Part shown: one piece after another, positions 33,333-41,266 of the stretch | Numbering within the stretch: position 1 is the stretch's first letter | Layout of the letters: every line of letters begins with the position of its first letter | Source: Gelria sp. Kuro-4 | GTDB taxonomy: Bacteria; Bacillota; DTU030; DUMP01 | Length of the DNA stretch: 64,000 nucleotides | NCBI RefSeq assembly: GCF_019668485.1 | Contig: NZ_AP024619.1 | Coordinates: forward strand, 2,287,757-2,351,756 | Direction: 5' to 3' | The notes under the pieces: generated by a model | Seen by the model: only the letters and a program-made list of their open reading frames with translations | Databases searched by the model: none | Told to the model about the DNA's origin: nothing | Translations under genes and position numbers: made by a program

Positions 33333-33359
33333 GGGGCAACCGCGGTTGCCCCGTTTTTT
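33333..33359 (+). terminator. Rho-independent terminator of the PadR operon
   Basis: GGGGCAACC GCGGTTGCCCC stem followed by GTTTTTTA. A second smaller stem AGCGGCC/GGCCGCT precedes it. The 33360-33460 gap is otherwise empty. Confidence 0.9.
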
Positions 33360-33460
33360 ACAGTTGAGGCCCTAAATGCTGCTCAGCCTGCCCAAAGTCG
33401 GCCCCCAAGTGTGTCCAGCCCAAGTCGCCTGCTCCTCTTGTCACTCACGCTTCTGAACTT

Positions 33461-33682
33461 CTAACTTCGCCTGGGGAGTTTCGCCAGGTCCAGTTTCGTG
33501 GGGGCAGCCGCGGCCTGGTTCTCCCGGGCAATGGCTTCGTAGACCTCCCGCCGGTGGACAGGGACCTGCCGCGGGGCGGTAATACCCAAGGAAACCTGCC
33601 CGTCCTGCCACTCGAGTACGGTCACCTCGATGTCGTCGCCGATCATGATGCTTTGCCCGGGCTTGCGGCTGAGAATCAGCAC
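33461..33682 (-). CDS. csrA: Carbon storage / flagellin translation regulator CsrA
   Basis: 73 residues from the GTG at 33682, which has GGGGGAGGG seven bases upstream. LILSRKPGQSIMIGDDIEVT VLEWQDGQVSLGITAPRQVPVHRREVYEAI is classical CsrA. It binds GGA motifs in the flagellin mRNA leader and blocks translation, and is itself antagonised by FliW, encoded one base upstream. The flagellin mRNA here has GGA-rich sequence at its ribosome site (GGAGGAGGA), a plausible target. Confidence 0.96.
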   Translation of the reverse strand: MLILSRKPGQSIMIGDDIEVTVLEWQDGQVSLGITAPRQVPVHRREVYEAIARENQAAAAPTKLDLAKLPRRS

Positions 33683-33683
33683 C

Positions 33684-34145
33684 CTACCGCCCTCCCCCGG
33701 CGGCAGCTTTCCTGGAAGGAGCAAATAGTGGCGCGCGCAGAGGATACCCGGACCCGTCCAGCACCACCTGTGCAGCCCGGCGCAGGCGCCGGTTCACCAC
33801 TACGGGGGCAAGAAGATTGGCCGTTATGTCCGCGGCGCTGCCACCGGCCGGGACGCGTAGGATTACATGCACGCTGACATCCTCCGGCTGCTCGGCGCCG
33901 AGGAGTTCTTTCGCCGCCGCCGGCAGATCTACAACATAATCCGGGAAGAAGAGAAACGGATCCGTCACCAGAAAAGCCACCTCGGCGGCGGCCAGAGCCT
34001 GGAGCCAGAAGAAGGCCGGGTTTTCGGGCACCGGCACAAAAAAGAACTCCCTCAGATGCATAAAGCCCGGCACGCCCTGGGGAAAAGTTATAACGGCGTC
34101 CGGGACAACCTCCAGCTCACCAAAGCGCGTTGTCGGGCAGCGCAT
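33684..34145 (-). CDS. fliW: Flagellar assembly factor FliW
   Basis: 153 residues from the ATG at 34145. TRFGELEVVPDAVITFPQGV PGF is the family signature at the start, and FLVTDPFLFFPDYVVDLP follows. FliW binds CsrA and, competitively, flagellin, coupling filament assembly to flagellin translation. It directly precedes csrA as in B. subtilis. Confidence 0.95.
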   Translation of the reverse strand: MRCPTTRFGELEVVPDAVITFPQGVPGFMHLREFFFVPVPENPAFFWLQALAAAEVAFLVTDPFLFFPDYVVDLPAAAKELLGAEQPEDVSVHVILRVPAGGSAADITANLLAPVVVNRRLRRAAQVVLDGSGYPLRAPLFAPSRKAAAGGGR

Positions 34146-34218
34146 CCTGGGCTCCCCTTTCCAAACAGAGTGAAGCGGCACCACCAGCGGCTACTGCACA
34201 CTTTCTGCCCGCCCTTCC

Positions 34219-34247
34219 GCTTCGGCGGCACGAGTTGCCGCCGAAGC
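34219..34247 (-). promoter_or_regulatory. Perfect 12-bp hairpin in the yviE-fliW gap
   Basis: GCTTCGGCGGCA-N5-TGCCGCCGAAGC. No T tract follows, so it is not a standard terminator. It may be an mRNA processing or stability element that separates fliW-csrA from the upstream flagellar genes. Confidence 0.55.
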
Positions 34248-34276
34248 CGCATTAAGTGCGTTGAGGGGCCGCCCGG

Positions 34277-34840
34277 CTAAACCGATTCGTCCACAAGATG
34301 GGCGCGGATCTCAATCGCCGGATACTGGCGCAGGTAAACCCTTAGCGCGCCGGGCTCGTAGGGGGTACCCGGCGGCTGCGGTCCAAGGTAGGCGGCCGCA
34401 TGCCCGGGCGAGAACTCTCCCCGCACGTTCCCGGGAATCACCTCGCTCTGCACCGGGTCGACCGGCGGCGCGCCGTAATTGAAGGGCGGCCGGGGAGAAG
34501 GCTTTTCCGCCGCCACGTCCGGGATGGTGTTCCCCGGCAGCCAAAAAGCCGCCAGGCGGTCGCCTTCCTCCGCCGCCTCGCCGATGGCGGCGAGCACGTC
34601 CTGGTAGCTCTGGTCCCGCACGAGAAACCCGAGCTCTGCGTACGATGCTAGGCCGGCGTATGACCAGGCCGCACTGGCGTCGAGAAACACGCGCGGCCGG
34701 CGTATGTCGAGTGCCAGCCTGGGGTGCGCAATTTCCAGCCGCAAAGGCCTGAGCCCGGTGCGGATGGGAGCCCGGGCCGTTTTCGTCTCCAAGCCGATAA
34801 GGGCCGGCTGCGTGTGAATCTCCAAAGTCACCCGTTGCAC
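34277..34840 (-). CDS. yviE: DUF6470 (YviE-like) flagellar-region protein
   Basis: 187 residues from a GTG at 34840 with GGGGAGGG upstream. RVTLEIHTQPALIGLETKTA at the start, RPRVFLDASAAWSYAGLASY in the middle and APPVDPVQSEVIPGNVRGEFSPG near the end match the DUF6470 family, found between flgL and fliW in Bacillus and clostridia. The function is not established. The order here is the same. Confidence 0.85.
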   Translation of the reverse strand: MQRVTLEIHTQPALIGLETKTARAPIRTGLRPLRLEIAHPRLALDIRRPRVFLDASAAWSYAGLASYAELGFLVRDQSYQDVLAAIGEAAEEGDRLAAFWLPGNTIPDVAAEKPSPRPPFNYGAPPVDPVQSEVIPGNVRGEFSPGHAAAYLGPQPPGTPYEPGALRVYLRQYPAIEIRAHLVDESV

Positions 34841-34882
34841 GGCCTTCCCTCCCCGCATGTACCAGTTACTGGAAAGTTTGAA

Positions 34883-34907
34883 AAGTTGATACCTGACCCC
34901 GGGGTCA
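34883..34907 (-). repeat. Dispersed repeat family A, copy 4, abutting flgL
   Basis: On the minus strand GGGGTCAGGTATCAACTT follows the flgL stop after four bases. The junction is a perfect 14-bp palindrome TGACCCCGGGGTCA that includes the stop codon. Confidence 0.75.
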
Positions 34908-35810
34908 GCGGAGGAAATCGACGAGGGTGGGCTGGATGATGCGGGCGCCGGTGGCCAGGGCGGCGCGGTAGACGTTCTCCTGGTTCTTGAGTTCCATGAT
35001 GACCTGGGCCACGTCCATGTCCTCGGCCTTGGAAAGGAGGTCGGTGAAGTTGATGTTGGCGTCGTCCAGGCGGGACTTGGTCAGCTCCAAGCGGTTGACC
35101 CGGGCGCCCACCTCGGCGCGCACGGCCAGGAGGTGGTCGATGGCTTGATTAAGGTCAGCCAGGTCCTGATCTGAAATTGCAGCGGTGTCTCCTGATTTTA
35201 GGTGCACATACAAGTTCTGAACGACTGTAAAGATGGTTTTGCCGGCGTCCTTATCGTAATAAAAGGCTTCCATGCCCGTCACATTGTAAGGGATCGTAAT
35301 GTTGGTGCCTACTTCAGTTTCCCTTTTGGCCTCATTGCCTGCGTAACTAACTGTGTAAGTACTTGGGTCAAGGCTGAAAGGCTTAGCTTTGGTGGCAGTG
35401 CCGGCGAAAATGTATTGTCCGGCCTGTGAGGTGTTCGCCACCTGCACCAACTGCTCAAGAAGCTGCCCCACCTCTTCCCTTATGGCATCGAGGGCCTGCT
35501 GCGGGTTGGTGCCGTTGGCCGCCTGCACGGCCAGCTCGTTCACCCGCTGCAGGATATCCCCCGCCTGGCCGAGTGCGATGTCGGTGGTGCTGAGCCAGGA
35601 GAGGGCGTGGTCGGCGTTCTTCACGAACTGCTCGATGTCGCCCAGGTCGGAGCGCAGGCGCAGGCTCTTGACGATGGCCACCGGGTCATCGGAGGGGCGG
35701 CTCACGCGCTTGCCGCTGGCCAGCTGGTGCTGGTACTTGGCCAGCCCCCGCAGGTTTCGATTGAGATCCTGCATGAAGGTGGCACTAAGCATGCCGTTGG
35801 TGATACGCAT
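34905..35810 (-). CDS. flgL: Flagellar hook-associated protein 3
   Basis: 301 residues. MRITNGMLSATFMQDLNRNL N-terminus, LASGKRVSRPSDDPVAIVKS and ERVNELAVQAANGT-type D0/D1 helices, and a C-terminus resembling flagellin. It is the second hook-filament junction protein, exported by the flagellar secretion system. It starts 6 nt after the flgK stop. Confidence 0.96.
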   Translation of the reverse strand: MRITNGMLSATFMQDLNRNLRGLAKYQHQLASGKRVSRPSDDPVAIVKSLRLRSDLGDIEQFVKNADHALSWLSTTDIALGQAGDILQRVNELAVQAANGTNPQQALDAIREEVGQLLEQLVQVANTSQAGQYIFAGTATKAKPFSLDPSTYTVSYAGNEAKRETEVGTNITIPYNVTGMEAFYYDKDAGKTIFTVVQNLYVHLKSGDTAAISDQDLADLNQAIDHLLAVRAEVGARVNRLELTKSRLDDANINFTDLLSKAEDMDVAQVIMELKNQENVYRAALATGARIIQPTLVDFLR

Positions 35811-35815
35811 TCAGG

Positions 35816-37252
35816 CTACCTCCCTGCGATGCCGGTGCGGCTGATCAAGGTATCCAGCATCTCGTCCACGGCGGTGATCACGCGCGCCGCGGCGTTGTAG
35901 GCCTGCTGGAAGCGGACCATGTTGGTCATCTCTTCGTCCAGCGACACGCCGGAGACCGCCTGCCGGCGGCTGTCGAGCTGCGAGGTGAGGAGCTCCTGGT
36001 TGTCCACCATGCGGCTGGCCTCTTGGCCTTTGACGCCCAGGTCGGCCACCCAGGAGTTGTATTTGTCGGAGAAGATCACATTCGTCTCGGGTGTACCATC
36101 ACCGTCGGTGTCCACCCACGCACCGTTTTTGAGCTGGGCGATGAGCAGGGCGTTGGAGCCGTCGCCCGGAGGAGGAGGAACTGTGCCCGGCGGTGAATTG
36201 CCGGCCGGATTCTGCGCCGCGGCGATTTTCCTTAAGTCCCCCATGATCTCGTCGCTGACCTTGAGGCTGCCTGCAGCGGAGCCGGTGAAGAAGCTCACTC
36301 CAGTGGAACCATCGAGGCCGGCACCAGCCTCGTGCTGGGCATTCACGGCCTGGGCGATGTAGCCCGCCAGCTCATCGAGCTGTGCTTTATAGTCCTCCAC
36401 TACGCTGTCCCGCGCTTCGAGCAGCCCTTCCAGGCTGCCGTAGGGATGTTCGCCTACGGTAAGTTCAGCGCCGTCGGGCCAGGTGACTTTGCCAGTGCTC
36501 GGATTAAAGGCCAGCTCGCTAACCTGCTGGCCGCTTAAGAGGGTGTGGTCGCGCACCACGATGCTCACGGCGCCGTAGCGGTCCTCTTCCACCTGAATCG
36601 GCACCACCTTGGCCAGCTCGTCGAGCAGTAGGTCGCGCCGGTCGCGCAGGTCGTTGGCGGCCATGTTGCCGGACTCGGCCTTGACGATCTGGGCGTTTAG
36701 ATCCCGGATCTGGCGGGCCAACGAGTTGACCTCGTTTACCCGTACCCCGACCGATGTACTCAGATCAGCAGATAAGTCGTTCAGTTGGCCGGCCAGGTGA
36801 TTGAAGGCCTCGGCGAGCGCGATCCCTTCCTGGCGTACCACAGAACGGGCGGCCTCGCCCTCCGGGTTCTTGGCCAGCTCCTGCCAGGCGGCGAAGAAGC
36901 GGTCCATGAGCTTGCTCAGCCCATCGTCGCCCGGCTCATTGAGGATGGCCTCCAGCTTCTCCAGCGTGTCGCGCCGTACTTCCCAGCGGCCCAGGGCCTT
37001 GGATTCGTTGCGGAACTGCGCGTCAAGGAAGCTTTCGCGCAGCCGGCGCATGCGCTGCACCTCCACGCCGGTCCCCAGCTGCCCGGCCCCCATGCCCGGG
37101 TAGGAGTAAGGTGTGGTGGTAGCCAGCACCGCCTCTTGTCGCGAGTAGCCCTTGGTGTTGGCGTTGGCGACGTTGTGGCTCGTTGTTTCCAGCGCCCGCT
37201 GCTGCGCCATGAGCGCGCGGCGCCCGATCTCAATCCCGAAGAATGTGCTCAC
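35816..37252 (-). CDS. flgK: Flagellar hook-associated protein 1
   Basis: 478 residues from a GTG with AAGGAGG at 7 nt. FFGIEIGRRALMAQQRALET TSHNVANANTKGYSRQEAVL is the conserved rod/hook-family N-terminus, and SLDEEMTNMVRFQQAYNAAARVITAVDEMLD is the C-terminal motif. It forms the first ring between hook and filament. It lies between flgN (its chaperone) and flgL. Confidence 0.97.
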   Translation of the reverse strand: MSTFFGIEIGRRALMAQQRALETTSHNVANANTKGYSRQEAVLATTTPYSYPGMGAGQLGTGVEVQRMRRLRESFLDAQFRNESKALGRWEVRRDTLEKLEAILNEPGDDGLSKLMDRFFAAWQELAKNPEGEAARSVVRQEGIALAEAFNHLAGQLNDLSADLSTSVGVRVNEVNSLARQIRDLNAQIVKAESGNMAANDLRDRRDLLLDELAKVVPIQVEEDRYGAVSIVVRDHTLLSGQQVSELAFNPSTGKVTWPDGAELTVGEHPYGSLEGLLEARDSVVEDYKAQLDELAGYIAQAVNAQHEAGAGLDGSTGVSFFTGSAAGSLKVSDEIMGDLRKIAAAQNPAGNSPPGTVPPPPGDGSNALLIAQLKNGAWVDTDGDGTPETNVIFSDKYNSWVADLGVKGQEASRMVDNQELLTSQLDSRRQAVSGVSLDEEMTNMVRFQQAYNAAARVITAVDEMLDTLISRTGIAGR

Positions 37253-37273
37253 CGCAAAACCTCCTTACGCCCC

Positions 37274-37720
37274 TTACACCCGGCGGTCTACCAGGTTTTT
37301 CCCGGCCGCCACACCGCCCAAGGTGCGCTTCACGAGCTCCAATGCGCCGGCGATGATGCTGGCACAGCGCGCGTTGCGCTCCTCAAGTTCAGCGAGCAGC
37401 TTTCCCAGCTCTGCGCCCGCCGCCCGGCAGCGGGCCACCGTCGCCCAGTCCGCCCGCTCGGCAATGGCCCGCAGCGTAAGTTCTGCCACGGGCACGCCCC
37501 AGGCCACCGCCAGGTCCGCCTGGGCCTCATAGCGCTGCTTTTCGAGTCTCCCGCCCTTAACCACCAAGGCCTGCTCCAGCTTGTTGATTTGCTCCACCGC
37601 TTCTACGTCGGCGAGGCGTAGGGCCTCCTCTTTGCGCCCCGCCAGTTCATTTAAAGTGCGGTACAGCTGCACCTGTTCCTCCAGCAGCCGGGTTAACTCG
37701 GTCAAGGCCGCAGCGCTCAT
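37274..37720 (-). CDS. flgN: FlgN-type flagellar export chaperone
   Basis: 148 residues, almost entirely helical (LTELTRLLEEQVQLYRTLNEL; LEERNARCASIIAGALELVK). Low sequence conservation, but size, position between flgM and flgK, and composition fit FlgN, the chaperone for FlgK and FlgL. Confidence 0.85.
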   Translation of the reverse strand: MSAAALTELTRLLEEQVQLYRTLNELAGRKEEALRLADVEAVEQINKLEQALVVKGGRLEKQRYEAQADLAVAWGVPVAELTLRAIAERADWATVARCRAAGAELGKLLAELEERNARCASIIAGALELVKRTLGGVAAGKNLVDRRV

Positions 37721-37722
37721 GC

Positions 37723-38025
37723 CTAAGCCTCCCGGTCGAGGAGACGGGGAGCCGCCAGCATCTTCTCCGCCACCGCCTCCGGATCCACCTGGTACGTCCC
37801 GGCCGCAATCTCGGCGGCCAAGCGCTTAACTTTATCGGCACGAACGGCCGAACTTTGCGCCACCAGCTTTCGGGCACGGCTCAAGTCCCGCGCCTGCTGC
37901 GACAGGATTACCTGATCGCCGCCGGCGGATTTGGTCCGAGCAGCGCGCTTCGACTCCGCTGCTGCAACTTTCTGGCCCGCGTAGGCCGAGAGAACCCCGT
38001 TGAGCCCGGGGGAAGTAATGGTCAT
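37723..38025 (-). CDS. flgM: Anti-sigma-28 factor FlgM
   Basis: 100 residues from the ATG at 38025 with AAGGAGG upstream; an upstream in-frame start at 38061 lacks a site. The unstructured N-terminus ends in the sigma-binding helices DQVILSQQARDLSRARKLVA and VKRLAAEIAAGTYQVDPEAVAEKML. It sequesters sigma-28 until it is secreted through the finished hook. The promoter upstream is itself a sigma-28 site, so feedback is expected. Confidence 0.93.
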   Translation of the reverse strand: MTITSPGLNGVLSAYAGQKVAAAESKRAARTKSAGGDQVILSQQARDLSRARKLVAQSSAVRADKVKRLAAEIAAGTYQVDPEAVAEKMLAAPRLLDREA

Positions 38026-38070
38026 GCCTCTGGCCTCCTTCGGCGTAGTCCCGCCCTTCACTTAATATCT

Positions 38071-38097
38071 TTATCGGCGGCCGGCGGCAAAACTTAA
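38071..38097 (-). promoter_or_regulatory. Near-consensus sigma-28 promoter of the flgM operon
   Basis: Minus strand TTAAGTTT (38097-38090), 11 nt, GCCGATAA (38078-38071). This matches the classical TAAAGTTT-N11-GCCGATAA at 15 of 16 positions, about 45 nt before flgM. The remaining gap to 38286 shows only a terminator hairpin. Confidence 0.85.
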
Positions 38098-38255
38098 TCC
38101 CACGCCATGCCCTTTTCACGCACAGAGAATAACGTGCAAGCCGTAGACACTGCACGCGGGTGAAGCGCGCCTGCCTACACGGCCGGCAGCCAAGACGGTA
38201 CGGTCCTGTCACCCTGAAGCCGCCGCGCTTCCCCGGCCGCTGGGAAAGCTGCTGA

Positions 38256-38287
38256 ACAAAAGTCTAGGGCGCGATGCATCGCGCCCT
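38256..38287 (-). terminator. Terminator of the YvyF-like gene
   Basis: Perfect palindrome AGGGCGCGATGCATCGCGCC CT, followed on the minus strand by AGACTTTTG. It starts at the stop codon of the gene at 38287. The opposite strand also has a T-rich side, so it may be bidirectional. Confidence 0.75.
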
Positions 38288-38727
38288 TACTTTTTTTCCG
38301 GCCGGCGCTTGTACCCTTCACCGGTCTTTCCCATTACCAGGTCGGCAATGTGCAGCCGGTGGTCGCGCCCTTCTTCCGCCGGGGCCGGCGCAGCCGGCTT
38401 TCTTTCTTGGACCAGACCCTTTTTCAGCTGCCCCGCACACTGCCGGCAGATGCGCCCCTGGTCGATGGGCCGCCCGCAGATCTCGCAGCGCAGCAGCCCT
38501 TCGGCCTTCAGGGTGACCAGCCGTCCATTGCGGATGAAATCGAGGATGATCTCCTTATCGATCCCCGTACCTTCCGCCACCGCTTCCAGGTTGGCCCCCG
38601 GGTGCGTACGCAGATAGCTTTCCACCTGGGCGAACAGGTTCTCCTCTTCCCGCCGGCAGGCCGGGCAAAGCTTGAACCCCGAATAGGCAAACATTTTCCC
38701 GCAGCGCGGGCAGTTGCGTACTTCCAC
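38287..38727 (-). CDS. yvyF: YvyF-like (TIGR03826) flagellar operon zinc-binding protein
   Basis: 146 residues from a GTG. Two zinc-ribbon halves, CPRCGKMFAYSGFKLCPACR and CEICGRPIDQGRICRQCAGQ, flank a helix-turn-helix-like middle (LEAVAEGTGIDKEIILDFIRNGRLV). This family sits between comF and flgM in Bacillus and clostridia, as here. It may bind nucleic acid; the role in motility is not defined. Confidence 0.88.
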   Translation of the reverse strand: MEVRNCPRCGKMFAYSGFKLCPACRREEENLFAQVESYLRTHPGANLEAVAEGTGIDKEIILDFIRNGRLVTLKAEGLLRCEICGRPIDQGRICRQCAGQLKKGLVQERKPAAPAPAEEGRDHRLHIADLVMGKTGEGYKRRPEKK

Positions 38728-38745
38728 GACGCTCTTCCCCCCAAG

Positions 38746-39516
38746 CTATTTCTTATGCGGCCGCGGGTGGCTAGAGGCCACCGCCACCGTGGCTACATAA
38801 ACCGCCCGGGCACCGGCAGCGCGAAGGGCCCGGCTTGCCGCTTCCACTGTTGCCCCCGTAGTATATATATCGTCCACCAACAGGATTTCTTTACCATACG
38901 CCCCTGCGGTGGCGGCAAAGGCGCCGGCTACGTTCGCCTCGCGTTCCGCGGCCGTAAGGTCGGACTGCGGGCGCGTCGCCCTCGTCCTGCGGAGCAGCCC
39001 CGGCGCCAGGGGCCAGCCCTTCGCCCGGGCCACCCGGCGCGCCAACAGCTCCGCCTGGTTGAAGCCCCGCTCCCTGAGCCGCGCGGCATCGAGCGGCACC
39101 GGTACCACCAGCGGCGCGTCCGGCACCCCGCGCGCCGCTTCCAGCCGCGCCAGCACCAGTGCCCCGAGAAAGGGAGCCAGGCGCGTCTCACGCCCGTACT
39201 TAAAGCGGTGCAGGCAGGCCCGCAGCGGGCCGCGGTACAGGGCCGCCCCCCAGGCACGCGCGAAGGCGCGTTCCTCCTGCCGGCAGCGCGCGCAGAGCCC
39301 GCTGTGGGTAAGCGGCCGGCCACAGCGTGCACAGCACGGCTCAGATACCAGCGCTATTTCCGCGCGGCAGCGGTGGCAAAGCAGGGTTTCCCCCCGGGCC
39401 AGCGCGGCACCGCAGCCGGCGCAGGTGGTAGGCGGCGGGAAAAGGAGATCGAGGAGCGCCCGGCCAAGAGGCGCCAGGCCGGTCCGGCCCGGGGCTGAAC
39501 CTTCGCCCTTTTTCAT
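38746..39516 (-). CDS. comF: ComF family phosphoribosyltransferase-like protein
   Basis: 256 residues from the ATG at 39516; a longer frame to 39699 lies over the upstream gene. N-terminal zinc fingers CAGCGAALARGETLLCHRC and CCARCGRPLTHSGLCARC, then FKYGRE, the Lys-Arg rich RERGFNQAELLAR and the PRPP-binding ILLVDDIYTTGATVEAA. ComF is a cytoplasmic DNA-uptake factor. It overlaps the diguanylate cyclase stop by 4 nt, so the two are coupled. Confidence 0.95.
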   Translation of the reverse strand: MKKGEGSAPGRTGLAPLGRALLDLLFPPPTTCAGCGAALARGETLLCHRCRAEIALVSEPCCARCGRPLTHSGLCARCRQEERAFARAWGAALYRGPLRACLHRFKYGRETRLAPFLGALVLARLEAARGVPDAPLVVPVPLDAARLRERGFNQAELLARRVARAKGWPLAPGLLRRTRATRPQSDLTAAEREANVAGAFAATAGAYGKEILLVDDIYTTGATVEAASRALRAAGARAVYVATVAVASSHPRPHKK

Positions 39517-41186
39517 GCGCTGCCTCCGTCCCGCGGCCCGGCCGCAGCTGCCGGGGGCAGCTGGGCGCAGGTGAGCGCGCGGTCCCCGCCCTGGCGTTTG
39601 GCGTAGTACATGGCCCGGTCTGCCGCCGCCAGGAGCTCCCCCGCCTCTTCTCCCTGCTGCGGGTAGGCGGCGATGCCGATGCTGGTGGTAACCTGGCAAG
39701 GCTCCTCCTGGGTGGCTTCCCGCACTGCCCGCCGCACCCGTTCCGCCACCTGGTACGCCTCGAGCGGCCCGGCCTCCGGCAGGACAATGGCCAGCTCATC
39801 GCCCCCGTACCTGCCCACCACATCGATGCTGCGCACGCTGGAGGCGATGCAGGCGGCGATGCGCTTGAGCACGGCGTCTCCCGCCGGGTGCCCACACGCG
39901 TCGTTGACCGCCTTAAAGTTGTCCAAGTCCACCATGAGCACGCAGAGCTTGGTGCCGTAACGGCGGCACCGCGCCAGCTCGCCGGTGAGCGCCTCCACCA
40001 GGGCCCGCCGGTTGTACACCCCGGTTAGGGGATCCAGGCGGGCCAGCGCCGCCACCTCGCTGTAAAGGCGCGCGTTCTCCAAGGCACTCGCCGCCTGCCC
40101 GCCCAGGATGGCCAGGAACTGCACCTCGTGCGGGCTGAACGGTGGTTTCTCACGCTCCAGCGCCAGCACGCCCACCAGCCGCTCGCCGGCGAGGAGCGGC
40201 AGGGCCAGCCGGCAGCCGCTGCCCGCCCCACCTTTCTCTGCCGCGCCGGCGGACGCCAGCTCCGCGTGGTGCGTTACGCCCACCCGCCCCACCAGCCCCT
40301 GCCCCAGGGGCACCGCGCAGTGACGCTGGAGGTCGGTTACCGCTCCTTCGCTGGCTGCCGGGATGAGGGTTTCTTCATCCACCAGGTACACCAGCCCCCC
40401 GTCGTAGCGCACCAGGCGCCGGGCCTGGGTCAGAATCTCGTTTAAGGTGGTACTGAGATCGATGCTGGTGCCCACACTGCTGGTGGCGGTGTACAGAGCG
40501 ACAATCTCTTCGTTGGCCGCCCGCACCCGCGCATAGAGCTGCCAGATGTAACTTAAAGTAAGGAGCGGGATGGCCGCCACTACCAGGGGCGTCAAGCCCA
40601 GGAGCTGGTATACCTGCGCCAGGAACACTCCGGTAGGCAGCGAAAGCAGCGTACCGAGAAAATCCCAACCCACCAGGAGCCGGTTTTCCGCCAGCGCCGC
40701 CGTGCCCCGCTCCAGGACGAGGGCCACCCCTACCAGGACGTTGTTGGCCAGGAAATAACTCACAACAAAGGCCGCCTGGGGCAAGAGAAACGCCAGAGAA
40801 CTCCCACCCGGCGTCCCGCCCAAAAAGTGATAGGGCACGGCAGCGGCCAGGGCGGCCAGCACTGCCTGGGCAGAATTGAAGGCGCTGTCGAGCGACAGCC
40901 GGCGTTCCGCCACATCAGCCAAAAGCTGCCCGGCCGCCGCCACCCCTAGAGCGGCCGGCACCCCTTGGCAAAGGAGCGCGGCCAGCACCACACCGGAACC
41001 CAGGCTGAACGAAACCGAGCCGCTCGGTACCCGGGTGAGCTCCGTCCCCACCGCCAGGGCGCAAAAAAACAAAAAGAGCGCCAGGGACCCTCGGCCCTGG
41101 CCGCTGCCGATGAGCGCCAGGAACGCGGCGCCGAGCAGAATAATAAACCAGCGATAAAGGGTAAGGCTGCGGTTTCCTCTCTCCAC
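39513..41186 (-). CDS. Membrane GAF-GGDEF diguanylate cyclase
   Basis: 557 residues. About seven hydrophobic segments in the first 215 residues (WFIILLGAAFLALIG; LALFLFFCALAVG; LAFLLPQAAFVVSYFLANNVLV; LTPLVVAAIPLLTLSYI), a GAF domain (about 235-385), then the GGDEF domain DPLTGVYNRRALVEALTGEL with active-site RYGGDELAIVLPEAG. An intact GGDEL loop implies c-di-GMP synthesis. No RxxD product-inhibition site is obvious directly before it. It is encoded upstream of comF and close to flagellar genes and two HD-GYP proteins. Confidence 0.92.
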   Translation of the reverse strand: MERGNRSLTLYRWFIILLGAAFLALIGSGQGRGSLALFLFFCALAVGTELTRVPSGSVSFSLGSGVVLAALLCQGVPAALGVAAAGQLLADVAERRLSLDSAFNSAQAVLAALAAAVPYHFLGGTPGGSSLAFLLPQAAFVVSYFLANNVLVGVALVLERGTAALAENRLLVGWDFLGTLLSLPTGVFLAQVYQLLGLTPLVVAAIPLLTLSYIWQLYARVRAANEEIVALYTATSSVGTSIDLSTTLNEILTQARRLVRYDGGLVYLVDEETLIPAASEGAVTDLQRHCAVPLGQGLVGRVGVTHHAELASAGAAEKGGAGSGCRLALPLLAGERLVGVLALEREKPPFSPHEVQFLAILGGQAASALENARLYSEVAALARLDPLTGVYNRRALVEALTGELARCRRYGTKLCVLMVDLDNFKAVNDACGHPAGDAVLKRIAACIASSVRSIDVVGRYGGDELAIVLPEAGPLEAYQVAERVRRAVREATQEEPCQVTTSIGIAAYPQQGEEAGELLAAADRAMYYAKRQGGDRALTCAQLPPAAAAGPRDGGSA

Positions 41187-41266
41187 CTTCTCGTATCACT
41201 CCCGAGTCCGCGCCGGAGCGCGTCGGGCAGGGCACAGCCGCCCTACCCGGTGAGGCTGCGCAGCGG

